A stretch of 64,000 bases of DNA from Panulirus ornatus (Eukaryota > Arthropoda > Malacostraca > Decapoda > Palinuridae), in assembly GCF_036320965.1 (NCBI RefSeq), contig NC_092225.1, positions 7,250,502 through 7,314,501 on the forward strand, in the 5' to 3' direction. The notes under the pieces are model-generated. The model did no database searches. It saw nothing but the letters and a program-made list of their open reading frames with translations, and was not told the DNA's origin. The translations under genes were made by a program, and so were the position numbers. Positions 31,801 through 44,800 of this stretch are shown one piece after another (position 1 is the stretch's first letter; every line of letters begins with the position of its first letter).

Positions 31801-32575
31801 ACGTTTGCGTTCAGTACTACTAGTTTTTTATTGTTCCAGTTCCGCCTATACCGAAGTAGAGCTGACATACTTCAAAATATAGGTATTTTTCAGTGGTATA
31901 TAGAAAGACTTGATCTATGTCCGATTTCCGTGCGTCATTGTTTTCCACAGAGGCAATCGAAGCTGTGGTTTTCGTGTTTGCGCATTTTGTGTAAGTTCCT
32001 GAGATTTCCTCGTTACTCACTTTTTAACGTTTCTTTCTGATTTTGCCGTTCTCCTTCCTCCGGCCACACGCTGAGCTGGTTCCAACTTCCGCCGCTTGGG
32101 AGGGACACAGCGGCACCACTGGCCTGGCCTCTCCCGCCCGCCAGCTGTCCACCAAACCTTTCTCCAAGTCTCAGAGTTTTCTCTTTAGCTCGCAAGATTT
32201 ATGCTCTTCCATGACAGTTAGTTTTGCACGGAGGTAACGATATTTTGAGGAGCCAATGGGAGCTTGGGCCAGTAGCTAACGGTAACTTGGCAAGGAGGTT
32301 AGCGTTACTCAGACTGAACCCGACCCACACGGAGGTAACACACTGGCTTTCCTCCAGTCTGCTGTAGCCCCACCACGGATGGAGGCCTACCTGCTCATCA
32401 CTGGTGAAACGGCCAAGTATACTATATACACACTTGTTTAGCTACAGTGAGCATTATATGTCGATAATCTGGCCTATGCCAAGATATAACTCTGGGTCTT
32501 CGATCATAATACTATTCTCGTTATGGATATGTATATAAGGCTCCGGGTTTTCATTGGAATACTGTGTAGCCTTGC

Positions 32576-32577
<2 letters not shown>
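31801..32577. other. Unique sequence with a GC-rich island
   Basis: The stretch 32040-32240 is GC-richer than its surroundings and open in one plus frame, with a pyrimidine-rich lead-in and a possible donor (ggag followed by gtaacg). The encoded residues are not recognisable, so it is not called as an exon. Confidence 0.3.

Positions 32578-32646
<69 letters not shown>
32578..32646. repeat. (CT)n microsatellite
   Basis: About 69 bases of uninterrupted CT. Confidence 0.95.
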
Positions 32647-32650
<4 letters not shown>

Positions 32651-32829
32651 ATGGAATCGTTTTCTCATGTAGAACCAGACCTTGCAGTATTTTCTTGAGT
32701 GTCTCTTTCTACCGTGGCTGCGCTGCATCTGGGAACAACATAGTGTTATGCTTATTGGCTAATATAGTACGAAGCGTCAATGGCATTTCTTTTTCAAGGT
32801 TAGTAAAGTTTCCAGGGAGGTATTAGCAA

Positions 32830-33640
32830 CACCTTGGCCAGGGAGCCGAGATAACATCACGAAACCTAAACATAACTTGTAGAACATGATAACAATAAGT
32901 CGGAGAGGAGGCAAAGATAACATTTGAAGGAACTTACGATAACCTCGGAGGTAAACTAAAAATAATTTGCAAGGAAACTGACGATAACTTTACGAGCATC
33001 TAATAATAACTTCGTAAAAATAATGATAACCTGGATTACAAGCTGAAGATCACTTTGCAAAGAACTCATCCCTACACAGTAGAGATGATATGATAACTTG
33101 GATAATCTGGTTAATATATCACTCCTCAATTATCCAAGAAAATGGTTGCCATGAAGGTGGTTTAGCTACGACCCGGTAACCGGAATCATGATAGCTGAGC
33201 ACACGGTTAATCGGAGATACTACATAACTTTACCACCCCGGTAATCTGTAATCTTGAGCTCGAACGAGCTGTTTAAACGCTAGTCTTGTTATCTAACTCT
33301 CGGATAACTGGGATCATTACCATTCGCCACTTGGTGAACTCGGACCTTGACCATGTAGGCTGACTGAAATCTCTATATACCAACACCCGGTTAATTTCAA
33401 AACATAAACTCTCAGGACTCGATTATCCACAACAGGGAAAGTTATGTTTTCAAGACACGGTTAACAAGCATCTTTATCATCCAGGATGTTGTTCATGGCA
33501 AATCTCAATCAGAAACATGGTTAAATGACAATTTGATAAATCAAATCCCTTTAACTTAGATCTAGAGACAAAGATAATCAAAACTTCTGATTATCCCAGG
33601 CCGTAATCTACGAGAGCAGTCAAACCCGTACAGCTGGTTA
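32830..33640. repeat. Strongly decayed minisatellite, ~30-bp periodicity
   Basis: Recurrent gataactt-g-aagg and cggttaat-type motifs at roughly 30-base spacing with heavy divergence. Confidence 0.45.
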
Positions 33641-33769
33641 ATCTAATGAAAATCTATAAGACATCGGATCCCTCTCATACTGAGAATATCCCTCGTATGG
33701 ATCTGGTTCACTGGAGTTTTAGCTGATCTTGTCCTAAACACAGGTTCGGAATGCCTTTGATTCTTAGGG

Positions 33770-34135
33770 TCTTAAGGGTAGCACTAGGATGATCCCCTGG
33801 GCCTCAAGGGTACCACAGGGGTAATTTGTACGGTGCGGTAATTGGGGTAACACAGGAGGGATTTGTAGGGTCTTAAGAAGTGAATTTTAGGATCTTCGGG
33901 GTATAAAACGGGGGATACTTTATATTTTTTGAGGTACTAAAGGAGTGATAATCATATTCTTTTTGGTACTAAAGGGGTGATTTTCTTTTTTTTAGGGAAG
34001 TAAAGGTACCGCAAGGGTGATTTTTTTTTATAAAGTTAAGGGAAACAAAAGAGGGATTTTTATATTACTAGGGGTACAACAAGAGGAGGGATTTTCATTA
34101 TATTAGGGGTACCATAGGGGGTAATTTATAGGGCC
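33770..34135. repeat. Decayed minisatellite, GGGGTAcca type
   Basis: Units of about 40-50 bases with aggggta-cacaggggtgatttt cores recur six to eight times. Confidence 0.55.
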
Positions 34136-34199
34136 GTGGGATCGACTGAAACTCTTGTTCAGTGCGTTGTTCAATGGATTACTTATGTGACGGTAATCC

Positions 34200-35370
34200 A
34201 GTGTAGGTCGAGTGTGTTCACTTCACTGCTGTATTTCCTGCAGCGCACAAATCCTACTGATAAAATTCTCATGAGTGCGTGTATCACAGTGCTGTATTTA
34301 CCATGGCTGTATTTGCAACAATGCATATCTCTCATAGCTGTATTTCTTATAGCATTTATTCTCCACAGTATGTATTTCCAAATGCTGTATTTCATATTTC
34401 TGTAACTTCAAATGCTGTATTTCTCATTTCTGTATTTTCCAATGTACTGTATTCCCTGAAAGTGTGCCTCCGTTTACTGTAATTTCCAGTTCGCGTATAT
34501 CCTACAGCTGCCTTTCCAATATGACATATCTTATACTGCTATATTTTGCAGAAGTATATTTCCTACGGTTCGTTTTACCCAAATGTTATACTTCTGACAG
34601 AGGGTATTTCCTAATGCTGTATCCCCGAGAGTGTGTATTTCCTAATGCTGTATCCCCGAGAGTGTGTATTTCCTAATGCTGTATCCCCGAGAGTGTGTAT
34701 TGCCTAATGCTGTATCCCCGAGAGTGTGTATTGCCTAATGCTGTATTTCCGAAGGTGTGTCGTTTCCAGTGCTATATTGCCCACAGTACGTATTCTGTGT
34801 TTTATTTACCACTGTATTTCTAGTGATGCATTTGCCATATGTCATAGGTGTTATTACTACATTGCTCTATGTCCCATAGTACTTACCACAGTGAAATACT
34901 TCCCACAAGCTGATATTTTCCACAGTGCAATCTTTCTCGCGAGGACACTTTTATCAGTATGATATTCCTCGCAAGGTACTTTCCACAATACAGAATTTCA
35001 CATTTAATATTTCCTACAGAAGAATATTTTCATTTTCCCTCTGGGCAGTATTTCCTTTGAATATTTCCCATTTCATATTTCCCACAGTGCATTATTTTCC
35101 TTTACATATTTCCCACAACGTATTATTACGAGTCCATATTTCCCAAGGTACAGTTTTTCCTCTTCTAACAATGTAGTATTTCCTATTCTACATTCCTCAA
35201 AGTGCAGTATTTCTGATTGTGTATTTCCCACAGCGAAGTATTTCCGATTCATATCTTCCTCAGGAGAGTATTTTTGATTGTATTTTCCACAGTACAGTAT
35301 TTCTGACTGTATGATATTTCTAACAAAACGGTATTACTGACTGTATTATATTTCCCACACTGTTGATGAA
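34200..35370. repeat. Minisatellite, 31-bp core with decayed flanks
   Basis: At about 34615-34745 there are four to five near-perfect copies of a 31-bp unit containing ctgtatccccgagagtgtgt. The flanks show the same theme (ctgtatttcc, cacagtgcagtatttcc) at 30-35-base spacing over more than 1 kb. This is a young core inside an old array, as at 26 kb. Confidence 0.8.
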
Positions 35371-35821
35371 CAGGAGGCTTGATCACTTAGGAAAGTGGTA
35401 CTATATCTCCACGACACCATCATTTTATCTAACCATTATCCCACTTCCCTTATTTCCAACTACCTCTTAAAACCAATACCTTAAGAGTATCTCCCTGGAT
35501 GACATTATATCCCGCAACCAAATTATTATTGACCCTCACTCTGTCCTGCACCTCGCTCGTGTGAGGGTTTGATAGTTCCCGCCATCATCTTATTCCCAGA
35601 TGGTGTTTGATTCCATCCACTGCTCACAGATGTCACTAGCGGTCTACCATCACAGCTTGAAAAAAATTATATCACGCACCTCAATCACCCGCAGATCATC
35701 AATGGGGCTGTGTAATCCCATATTATACCCTTACCAGTATATATATCCCTACTACCACCCAAGCTGAACATTATCCCCTTTTCGACCATTACTCTCCCTC
35801 CCTTGAACCAATGCTACTCAC
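35371..35821. other. Non-coding sequence, no feature seen
   Basis: Unique sequence; nothing supported. Confidence 0.4.
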
Positions 35822-35884
35822 CTAAGGGGCGGCTTGAGGCAGGAGCGAGGGGCAGCTGTAGACATGTCCCCTTACATCTTCCAC
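35822..35884 (-). CDS. Candidate 63-bp internal exon, unknown gene
   Basis: The minus strand shows a good pyrimidine tract ending tcttttgttcgtgcag, 63 bases, then the donor ccttag followed by gtgagt. Only one frame is open (phase 1 in and out), encoding GRCKGTCLQLPLAPASSRPL. The phase does not match directly to the exon at 10966, so any link to that gene would need another exon in between. Splice signals are strong, but there is no homology support. Confidence 0.3.
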   Translation of the reverse strand: MEDVRGHVYSCPSLLPQAAP

Positions 35885-36549
35885 CTGCACGAACAAAAGA
35901 AAGACACGTGAATAACACAGAAACATTTCTAACAATGTTAAGAAGCAGACACATTCCAACAATTAACACTAACAAAAACAAACACCACATTCAGGCAAAT
36001 GTAACGGCACGTCTGGCAGAGACCTAAATTCCAACATTGACAAGAGAAATTAACAAATGTCACGGAAATACCTCCAAATGTCCAAAAACAAGTGAACCTC
36101 CTGTGTGTTGTACATACCATACATTTTCGAAGTTAGTGTCAGGGTTTATAACCGATCTCAGACAATATCCAACGGAGCTCCTTGGTTTTCGACCTGGTCA
36201 GACATGACAGTCACGTAACATTCGTGGGTTTATTTCCTGTATATCTCTATTGGTATATCTTGTTGTTATGACATCAGAGACACATTCCAACAAGGTTGTC
36301 GAGTCTCTTCCTCACGCGAACTGAGTGAATGACGATACATCGGCAGACATTCACAGTTACTTTAATCACTTTATTTAGCAGCCTCAACACATGCTGTGAC
36401 ATTTCTGGCACCCCAAAGAAACTTGTGTACAAAAGTATACAAATGTGGGTTTATACTGTATGAGGCACGTCGAAGAGATGGGGTAAAAACCCCTTGTTTT
36501 CAAAACAGAGATACGAGCACGGTACAAAATGAGACGGTACCCTTACACA

Positions 36550-36550
<1 letters not shown>
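35885..36550. other. Non-coding sequence, no feature seen
   Basis: Unique AT-rich sequence; nothing supported. Confidence 0.4.

Positions 36551-36619
<69 letters not shown>
36551..36619. repeat. (TA)n microsatellite
   Basis: About 69 bases of TA at the 3' side of the following minus-strand LINE. Confidence 0.95.
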
Positions 36620-36624
<5 letters not shown>

Positions 36625-38057
36625 TTTATTTTACTTTGTCCGCTGTCTCCCGCGTTTGCGAGGTAGCGCAAGGAAACAGACGAAAGAAATGGCCCAACCC
36701 CCCCCCCCCATACACATGTATATACATACGTCCACACACGCAAATATACATACCTACACAGCTTTCCATGGTTTACCCCAGACGCTTCACATGCCTTGAT
36801 TCAATCCACTGACAGCACGTCAACCCCGGTATACCACATCGCTCCAAATCACTCTATTCCTTGCCCTCCTTTCACCCTCCTGCATGTTCAGGCCCCGATC
36901 ACACAAAATCTTTTTCACTCCATCTTTCCACCTCCAATTTGGTCTCCCTCTTCTCCTCGTTCCCTCCACCTCCGACACATATATCCTCTTGGTCAATCTT
37001 TCCTCACTCATTCTCTCCATGTGCCCAAACCACTTCAAAACACCCTCCTCTGCTCTCTCAACCACGCTATTTTTATTTCCACACATCTCTCTTACCCTTA
37101 CATTACTCACTCGATCAAACCACCTCACACCACACATTGTCCTCAAACATCTCATTTCCAGCACATCCATCCTCCTGCGCACAACTCTATCCATAGCCCA
37201 CGCCTCGCAACCATACAACATTGTTGGAACCACTATTCCTTCAAACATACCCATTTTTGCTTTCCGAGATAATGTTCTCGACTTCCACACATTCTTCAAG
37301 GCCCCCAGAATTTTCGCCCCCTCCCCCACCCTATGATCCACTTCCGCTTCCATGGTTCCATCCACTGCCAGATCCACTCCCAGATATCTAAAACACTTCA
37401 CTTCCTCCAGTTTTTCTCCATTCAAACTCACCTCCCAATTGACTTGACCCTCAACCCTACTGTACCTAATAACCTTGCTCTTATTCACATTTACTCTTAA
37501 CTTTCTTCTTCCACACACTTTACCGAACTCAGTCACCAGCTTCTGCAGTTTCTCACATGAATCAGCCACCAGCGCTGTATCATCAGCGAACAGCAACTAA
37601 CTCACTTCCCAAGCTCTCTCATCCCCAACAGACTTCATACTTGCCCCTCTTTCCAAAACTCTTGCATTTACCTCCCTAACAACCCCATCCATAAACAAAT
37701 TAAACAACCATGGAGACATCACACACCCCTGCCGCAAACCTACATTCACTGAGAACCAATCACTTTCCTCTCCTCCTATACGTACACATGCCTTACATCC
37801 TCGATAAAAACTTTTCACTGCTTCTAACAACTTACATGGGAGGGTATTGATTGAGAGGGTGAAGGCATGTACAGAGCATAAGATTGGGGAAGAGCAGTGT
37901 GGTTTCAGAAGTGGTAGAGGATGTGTGGATCAGGTGTTTGCTTTGAAGAATGTATGTGAGAAATACTTAGAAAAGCAAATGGATTTGTATGTAGCATTTA
38001 TGGATCTGGAGAAGGCATATGATAGAGTTGATAGAGATGCTCTGTGGAAGGTATTAA

Positions 38058-38064
<7 letters not shown>
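36620..38064 (-). mobile_element. RTE-like LINE with inverted 5' segment (twin-primed)
   Basis: 36620-37833 is minus strand: 3' UTR plus the C-terminal half of the reverse transcriptase. Frame 37596-36820 has 258 residues starting just before FADD. A stop at 37597-37599 separates it from the 77-residue frame 37830-37597. At about 37833 the sequence inverts: 37836-38064 is plus strand and encodes the adjacent upstream part (ERVKACTEH to ALWKVLRIY). The inverted segment ends next to (TA)n exactly where the element reads agaatatatgg, so the TA-rich target end could have primed on the RNA there. Only about 13 bases are missing between the two parts. Confidence 0.85.

Positions 38065-38130
<66 letters not shown>
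38065..38130. repeat. (TA)n microsatellite
   Basis: About 66 bases of TA between two LINE copies. Confidence 0.95.
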
Positions 38131-38148
<18 letters not shown>

Positions 38149-39926
38149 TTTTATACTTTGTCGCTGTTTCCCGCGTTTGCGAGGTAGCGCAAGGAAACAG
38201 ACGAAAGAAATTCCCCAACCCCCCCCATACACATGTACATACACACGTCCACACACACAAATATACATACCTACACAGCTTTCCATGGTTTACCCCGGAC
38301 GCTTCACATGCCTTGATTCAATCCACTGACAGCACGTCAACCCCTGTATACCACATCGCTCCAATTCACTCTATTCCTTGCCCTCCTTTCACCCTCCTGC
38401 ATGTTCAGGCCCCGATCACACAAAATCTTTTTCACTCCATCTTTCCACCTCCAATTTGGTCTCCCTCTTCTCCTCGTTCCCTCCACCTCCGACACATATA
38501 TCCTCTTGGTCAATCTTTCCTCACTCATTCTCTCCATGTTCCCAAACCATTTTAAAACACCCTCTTCTGCTCTCTCAACCACGCTCTTTTTATTTCCACA
38601 CATCTCTCTTACCCTTACGTTACTTACTCGATCAAACCACCTCACACCACACATTGTCCTCAAACATCTCATTTCCAGCACATCCATCCTCCTGCGCACA
38701 ACTCTATCCATAGCCCACGCCTCGCAACCATACAACATTGTTGGAACTACTATTCCTTCAAACATACCCATTTTTGCTTTCCGGGATAATGTTCTCGACT
38801 TCCACACATTTTTCAAGGCTCCCAAAATTTTCGCCCCCTCCCCCACCCTATGATCCACTTCCGCTTCCATGGTTCCATCCGCTGACAGATCCACTCCCAG
38901 ATATCTAAAACACTTCACTTCCTCCAGTTTTTCACCATTCAAACTCACCTCCCAATTGACTTGACCCTCAACCCTACTGTACCTAATAACCTTGCTCTTA
39001 TTCACATTTACTCTTAACTTTCTTCTTCCACACACTTTACCAAACTCCGTCACCAGCTTCTGCAGTTTCTCACATGAATCCGCCACCAGCGCTGTATCAT
39101 CAGCGAACAACAACTGACTCACTTCCCAAGCTCTCTCATCCCCAACAGACTTCATACTTGCCCCTCTTTCCAAGACTCTTGCATTTACCTCCCTAACAAC
39201 CCCATCCATAAACAAATTAAACAACCATGGAGACATCACACACCCCTGCCGCAAACCTACATTCACTGAGAACCAATCACTTTCCTCTCTTCCTACACGT
39301 ACACATGCCTTACATCCTCGATAAAAACTTTTCACTGCTTCTAACAACTTGCCTCCCACACCATATATTCTTAATACCTTCCACAGAGCATCTCTATCAA
39401 CTCTATCATATGCCTTCTCCAGATCCATAAATGCTACATACAAATCCATTTGCTTTTCTAAGTATTTCTCACATACATTCTTCAAAGCAAACACCTGATC
39501 CACACATCCTCTACCACTTCTGAAACCACACTGCTCTTCCCCAATCTGATGCTCTGTACATGCCTTCACCCTTTCAATCAATACCCTCCCATATAATTTA
39601 CCAGGAATACTCAACAAACTTATACGTCTGTAATTTGAGCACTCACTCTTATCCCCTTTGCCTTTGTACAATGGCACTATGCACGCATTCCGCCAATCCT
39701 CAGGCACCTCACCATGAGTCATACATACATTAAATAACCTTACCAACCAGTCAACAATACAGTCACCCCCTTTCTTAATAAATTCCACTGCAATACCATC
39801 CAAACCTGTTGCCTTGCCGGCTTTCATCTTCCGCAAAGCTTTTACTACCTCTTCTCTGTTTACCAAATCATTTTCCCTAACCCTCTCACTTTGCACACCA
39901 CCTCGACCCAAACACCCTATATCTGC

Positions 39927-39927
<1 letters not shown>
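38131..39927 (-). mobile_element. RTE-like LINE, 5'-truncated, intact RT
   Basis: Poly-T 38131-38152 marks the 3' end. The reverse transcriptase is open from the 5' truncation (residues ADIGCLGRGG near 39920) to DVVYRG at 38337, with CGFRSGRGCVDQVF, FMDLEKAYD, GLRQGCVMSP and FADDTALVAD all present. The frame also continues upstream through the adjoining (TA)n into the 3' UTR of the next LINE copy up to 40061, giving an artificial 574-codon frame. No endonuclease domain. Closely similar to the 20-22 kb copy; for example both have [10 protein letters not shown] where others have LAADGT, suggesting the same subfamily. Confidence 0.9.

Positions 39928-39958
<31 letters not shown>
39928..39958. 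repeat. Short (TA)n microsatellite
   Basis: About 31 bases, between the 5' truncation of one LINE and the poly-T tail of the next. Confidence 0.9.
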
Positions 39959-39959
<1 letters not shown>

Positions 39960-41440
39960 TTTTTTTTTCCGCTGTCTCCCGCGTTTGCGAGGTAGCGCAA
40001 GGAAACAGACGAAAGAAATGGCCCAACCCACCCCCATACACATATATATACATACGTCCACACACGCAAATATACATACCTACACAGCTTTCCATGGTTT
40101 ACCCCAGACGCTTCACATGCCCTGATTCAATCCACTGACAGCACGTCAACCCCGGTATACCACATCGATCCAATTCACTCTATTCCTTGCCCTCCTTTCA
40201 CCCTCCTGCATGTTCAGGCCCCGATCACACAAAATCTTTTTCACTCCATCTTTCCACCTCCAATTTGGTCTCCCACTTCTCCTCGTTCCCTCCACCTCAG
40301 ACACATATATCCTCTTGGTCAATCTTTCCTCACTCATTCTCTCCATGTGCCCAAACCATTTCAAAACACCCTCTTCTGCTCTCTCAACCACGCTCTTTTT
40401 ATTTCCACACATCTCTCTTACCCTTACATTACTTACTCGATCAAACCACCTCACACCACACATTGTCCTCAAACATCTCATTTCCAGCACATCCATCCTC
40501 CTGCGCACAACTCTATCCATAGCCCACGCCTCGCAACCATACAACATTGTGGGAACCACTATTCCTTCAAACATACCCATTTTTGCTTTCCGAGATAATA
40601 TTCTCGACTTCCACACATTCTTCAAGGCTCCCAGGATCTTCGCCCCCTTCCCCACCCTATGATTCACTTCCGCTTCCATGGTTCCATCCGCTGCCAGAAC
40701 CACTCCCAGATATCTAAAACACTTTACTTCCTCCAGTTTTTCTCCATTCAAACTTACCTCCCAATTGACTTGACCCTCAACACTACTGTACCTAATAACC
40801 TTGCTCTTATTCACATTTACTCTTAACTTTCTTCTTTCATACACTTTGCCAAACTCAGTCACCAGCTTCTGCAGTTTCTCACATGAATCAGCCACCAGCG
40901 CTGTATCATCAGCGAAAAACAACTGACTCACTTCCCAAGCTCTCTCATCCACAACAGACTTCATACTTGCCCCTCTTTCCAAAACGCTTGCATTCACCTC
41001 CCTAACAACCACATTCATAAACAAATTAAACAACCATGGAGACATCACACACCCCTGCCGCAAACCTACATTCACTGAGAACTAATCACTTTCCTCTCTT
41101 CCTACACGTACACATGCCTTACATCCTCGATAAAAACTTTTCACTGCTTCTAACAACTTGCCTCCCACACAATATATTCTTAATACCTTCCACAGACCAT
41201 CTCTATCAACTCTATCATATGCCTTCTCCAGATCCACAAATGCTACATACAAATCCATTTGCTTTTCTAAGTATTTCTCACATACATTCTTCAAAGCAAA
41301 CACCTGATCCACACATCTTCTACCACTTCTGAAACCACACTGCTCTTCCACAATCTGATGCTCTGTACATGCCTTCACCCTCTCAATCAATACCCTCCCA
41401 TATAATTTACCAGGAATACTCAACAAACTTATACCTCTGT
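39959..41440 (-). mobile_element. RTE-like LINE, left half of head-to-head composite
   Basis: Minus-strand 3' tail at 39959. Frame 41075-40146 has 309 residues of reverse transcriptase (GLRQGCVMSPWLF, FADDTALVAD, C-terminal tail) up to a stop at 41082-41084, and the preceding block continues in frame to about 41440. The 5' end stops inside the SNYRGISLL codons and is joined without spacer to an opposite-strand LINE end. Several substitutions relative to sister copies (for example FFADD for LFADD) indicate an older insertion. Confidence 0.85.
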
Positions 41441-41752
41441 AAGGTGGAAAGATGGAGTGAAAAAGATTTTGTGTGATCGGGGCCTGAACATGCAGGAGGG
41501 TGAAAGGAGGGCAAGGAATAGAGTGAATTGGAGCGATGTGGTATACCGGGGCTGACGTGCTGTCAGTGGATTGAATCAAGGCATGTGAAGCGTCTGGGGT
41601 AAACCATGGAAAGCTGTGTAGGTATGTATATTTGCGTGTGTGGACGTATGTATATACATGTGTATGGGGGGGGGGTTGGGCCATTTCTTTCGTCTGTTTC
41701 CTTGCGCTACCTCGCAAACATGGGAGACAGCGACAAAGTATAAAAAAAAAGA

Positions 41753-41755
<3 letters not shown>
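41441..41755 (+). mobile_element. LINE 3' end, right half of head-to-head composite
   Basis: Plus-strand fragment starting at the codons for RWKDGVKKI and running through DVVYRG, the stop, the short 3' UTR and an A-rich tail ending in (TA)n. Together with 39959-41440 it forms a unit with outward-facing 3' tails and a seam sharing at most one or two bases. Confidence 0.85.

Positions 41756-41817
<62 letters not shown>
41756..41817. repeat. (TA)n microsatellite
   Basis: About 62 bases of TA between two LINE 3' tails that face each other. Confidence 0.95.
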
Positions 41818-41820
<3 letters not shown>

Positions 41821-41830
41821 CATTATTATA

Positions 41831-44800
41831 TTTGCTTTGTCGCTATCTCCCGCGTTTGCGAGGTAGCGTAAGGAAACAGACGAAAGAAATGGCCCAACCC
41901 ACCCACATACACATGTATATACATACACGTCCACACACGCAAATATACACACCTATACATATCAATGTACACATATATATACACTCACAGACATGTACAT
42001 ATATACACATGTACATAATTCATACTGTCTGCCCTTATTTATTCCCATAGAAACCTCGCCACACACGTAATAACATCCCCCTCCCCCCTCATGTGTGCGA
42101 GGTAGCGCTAGGAAAAGACAACAAAGGCCCCATTCGTTCACACTCAGTCTCTAGCTGTCATGTAATAATGCCCGAAACCATAGCTCCCTTTCCACATCCA
42201 GGCCCCACACAACTTTCCATGGTTTACCCCAGACGCTTCACATGCCCTGATTCAATCCATTGACAGCACGTCGACCCCGGTATACCACATCGATCCAATT
42301 CACTCTATTCCTTGCACGCCTTTCACCCTCCTGCATGTTCAGGCCCCGATCACTCAAAATCTTTTTCACTCCATCTTTCCACCTTCAATTTGGTCTCCCA
42401 CTTCTCCTCGTTCCCTCCACCTCCGACACATATATCCTCTTGGTCAATCTTTCCTCACTCATTCTCTCCATGTGCCCAAACCATTTCAAAACACCATCTT
42501 CTGCTCTCTCAACCACACTCTATTTATTTCCACACATCTCTCTTACCCTTACATTACTTACTCGATCAAACCACCTAACACCACATATTGTCCTCAAACA
42601 TCTCATTTCCAGCACATCCACCCTCCTGCGCACAACTCTATCCATAGCCCACGCCTCGCAACCATACAACATTGTTGGAACCACTATTCCTTCAAACATA
42701 CCCATTTTTGCTTTCTGAGATAATGTTCTCGACTTCCAAACATTCTTCAAGGCTCCCAGAATTTTCGCTCCCTCCCCCACCCTATGATTCACTTCCGCTT
42801 CCATGGTTCCATCCGCTGCCAGATCCACTCCCAGATATCTAAAATACTTTACTCCCTCCAGTTTTTCTCCATTCAAACTTACCTCCCAGTTGACTTGACC
42901 CTCAACCCTACTGTACCTAATAACCTAGCTCTTATTCACATTTACTCTTAACTTTCTTCATTCGCACACTTTACCAAACTCAGTCAGCAGCTTATGCAGT
43001 TTCTCACAAAAATCAGCCACCAGCGCTGTATCATCAGCGAACAACAACTGACTCACTTCCCAAGCTCTCTCATCCCCAACAGACTTCATACTTGCCCCTC
43101 TTTCCAAAACTCTTGCATTCACCTGCCTAACAACCCCATCCATAAACAAATTAAACAACCCTGAAGACATCACGCACCCCTGCAGCAAACCTACATTCAC
43201 TGAGAACCAATCATTTTCCTCTCTTCCTACACGTACACATGCCTTACATCCTCGATAAAAACTTTTCACTGCTTCTAACAACTTGCCTCCCACACCATAT
43301 ATTCTTAATACCTTCCACAGACCATCTCTATCAACTCTATCATATGCCTTCTCCAGATCCATAAATGCTATATACAAATCAATTTTCTTTTCTAAGCATT
43401 TCTCACATACATTCTTCAAAGCAAACACCTGATCCACACATCCTCTACCACTTCTGAAACCACACTGCTATTACCCAATCTGATGCTCTGTTCATGCCTT
43501 CACCCTCTCAATCAATACCCACCCATACAATTTACCAGGAATACTCAACAAACTTATACCTCTGTAATTTGAGCACTCATTCTTATCCCCTTTGCCTTTG
43601 TACAATGGCACTATGGAAGCATTCTGCCAATCCTCAGATACCTCACCATGAATCATACATACATTAAATAACCTTACCAACCAGTGAACAATACAGTCAC
43701 CCCTTTTTTAATAAATTCCACTGCAATACCATCCAAACCTGCTGCCTTGCTGGCTTTCATCTTCCGCAAAGCTTTTACTACCTCTTCTTTCTTTACCTAA
43801 TCATTTTCCCTAACCCTCGCACTTTGCACACCACCTCGACCAAAACACCCTATATCTGCCACTCTATCATCAAAAACATTCAACAAACCTTCAAAATACT
43901 CACTCCATCTCCTCACATCACCACTACTTGTTAACACCTCCCCATTAGCCCCCTTCACTGAAGTTCCCATGTGCTCCCTTGTCTTACGTACTTTATTTAC
44001 CTCCTTCCAAAATATCTTTTTATTCTCCCTAAAATTTAATGATACTCTCTCACCCCAACTCTCATTTGCCCTCTTTTTCACCTCTTGCACCTTTCTCTTG
44101 ACCTCCTGTCTCTTTCTTTTATGCATCTCCCACTCATTTGCATTTTTTCCCTGCAAAAATCGTCCAAATGCCTCTCTCTTCTCTTTCACTAATAATCTTA
44201 CTTCTTCATCCCACCACTCACTACCCTTTCTAATCAACCCACCTCCCACGCTTCTCATGCCACAAGCATCTTTTGCGCAAGCCATCACTGCTTCCCTAAA
44301 TATATCCCATTCCTCCCCCACTCCCCTTACCTCCTTTGTTCTCACCTTTTTCCATTCTGTACTCAGTCTCTCCTGGTATTTCCTCACACAAGTCTCCTTC
44401 CCAAGCTCACTTACTCTCACCACTCTCTTCACCCCAACATTCTCTCTTCAATTCTGAAAACCCCTACAAATCTTCACCTTCGCCTAAACAAGATAATGAT
44501 CAGACATACCTCCAGTTGCACCTCTCAGCACATTAACATCCAAAAGTCTCTCTTTCGCGCGCCTATCAATTAACACGTAATCCAATAACGCTCTCTGGCC
44601 ATCTCTTCTACTTACATACGTATACTTATGTATATCTCGCTTTTTAAACCAGGTATTCCCAATCACCAGTCCTTTTTCAGCACATAAATCTACGAGCTCT
44701 TCACCATTTCCATTTAGAACACTGAACACCCCATGTATACCAATTATTCCCTCAACTGCCACATTACTCACCTTTGCATTTAAATCACCAATCACTATAA

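Noticed and set aside
32043..32237. GC-rich plus-strand exon
   Set aside because: Possible splice-like boundaries, but the donor also belongs to a local ggaggtaac repeat theme and no homology is visible.
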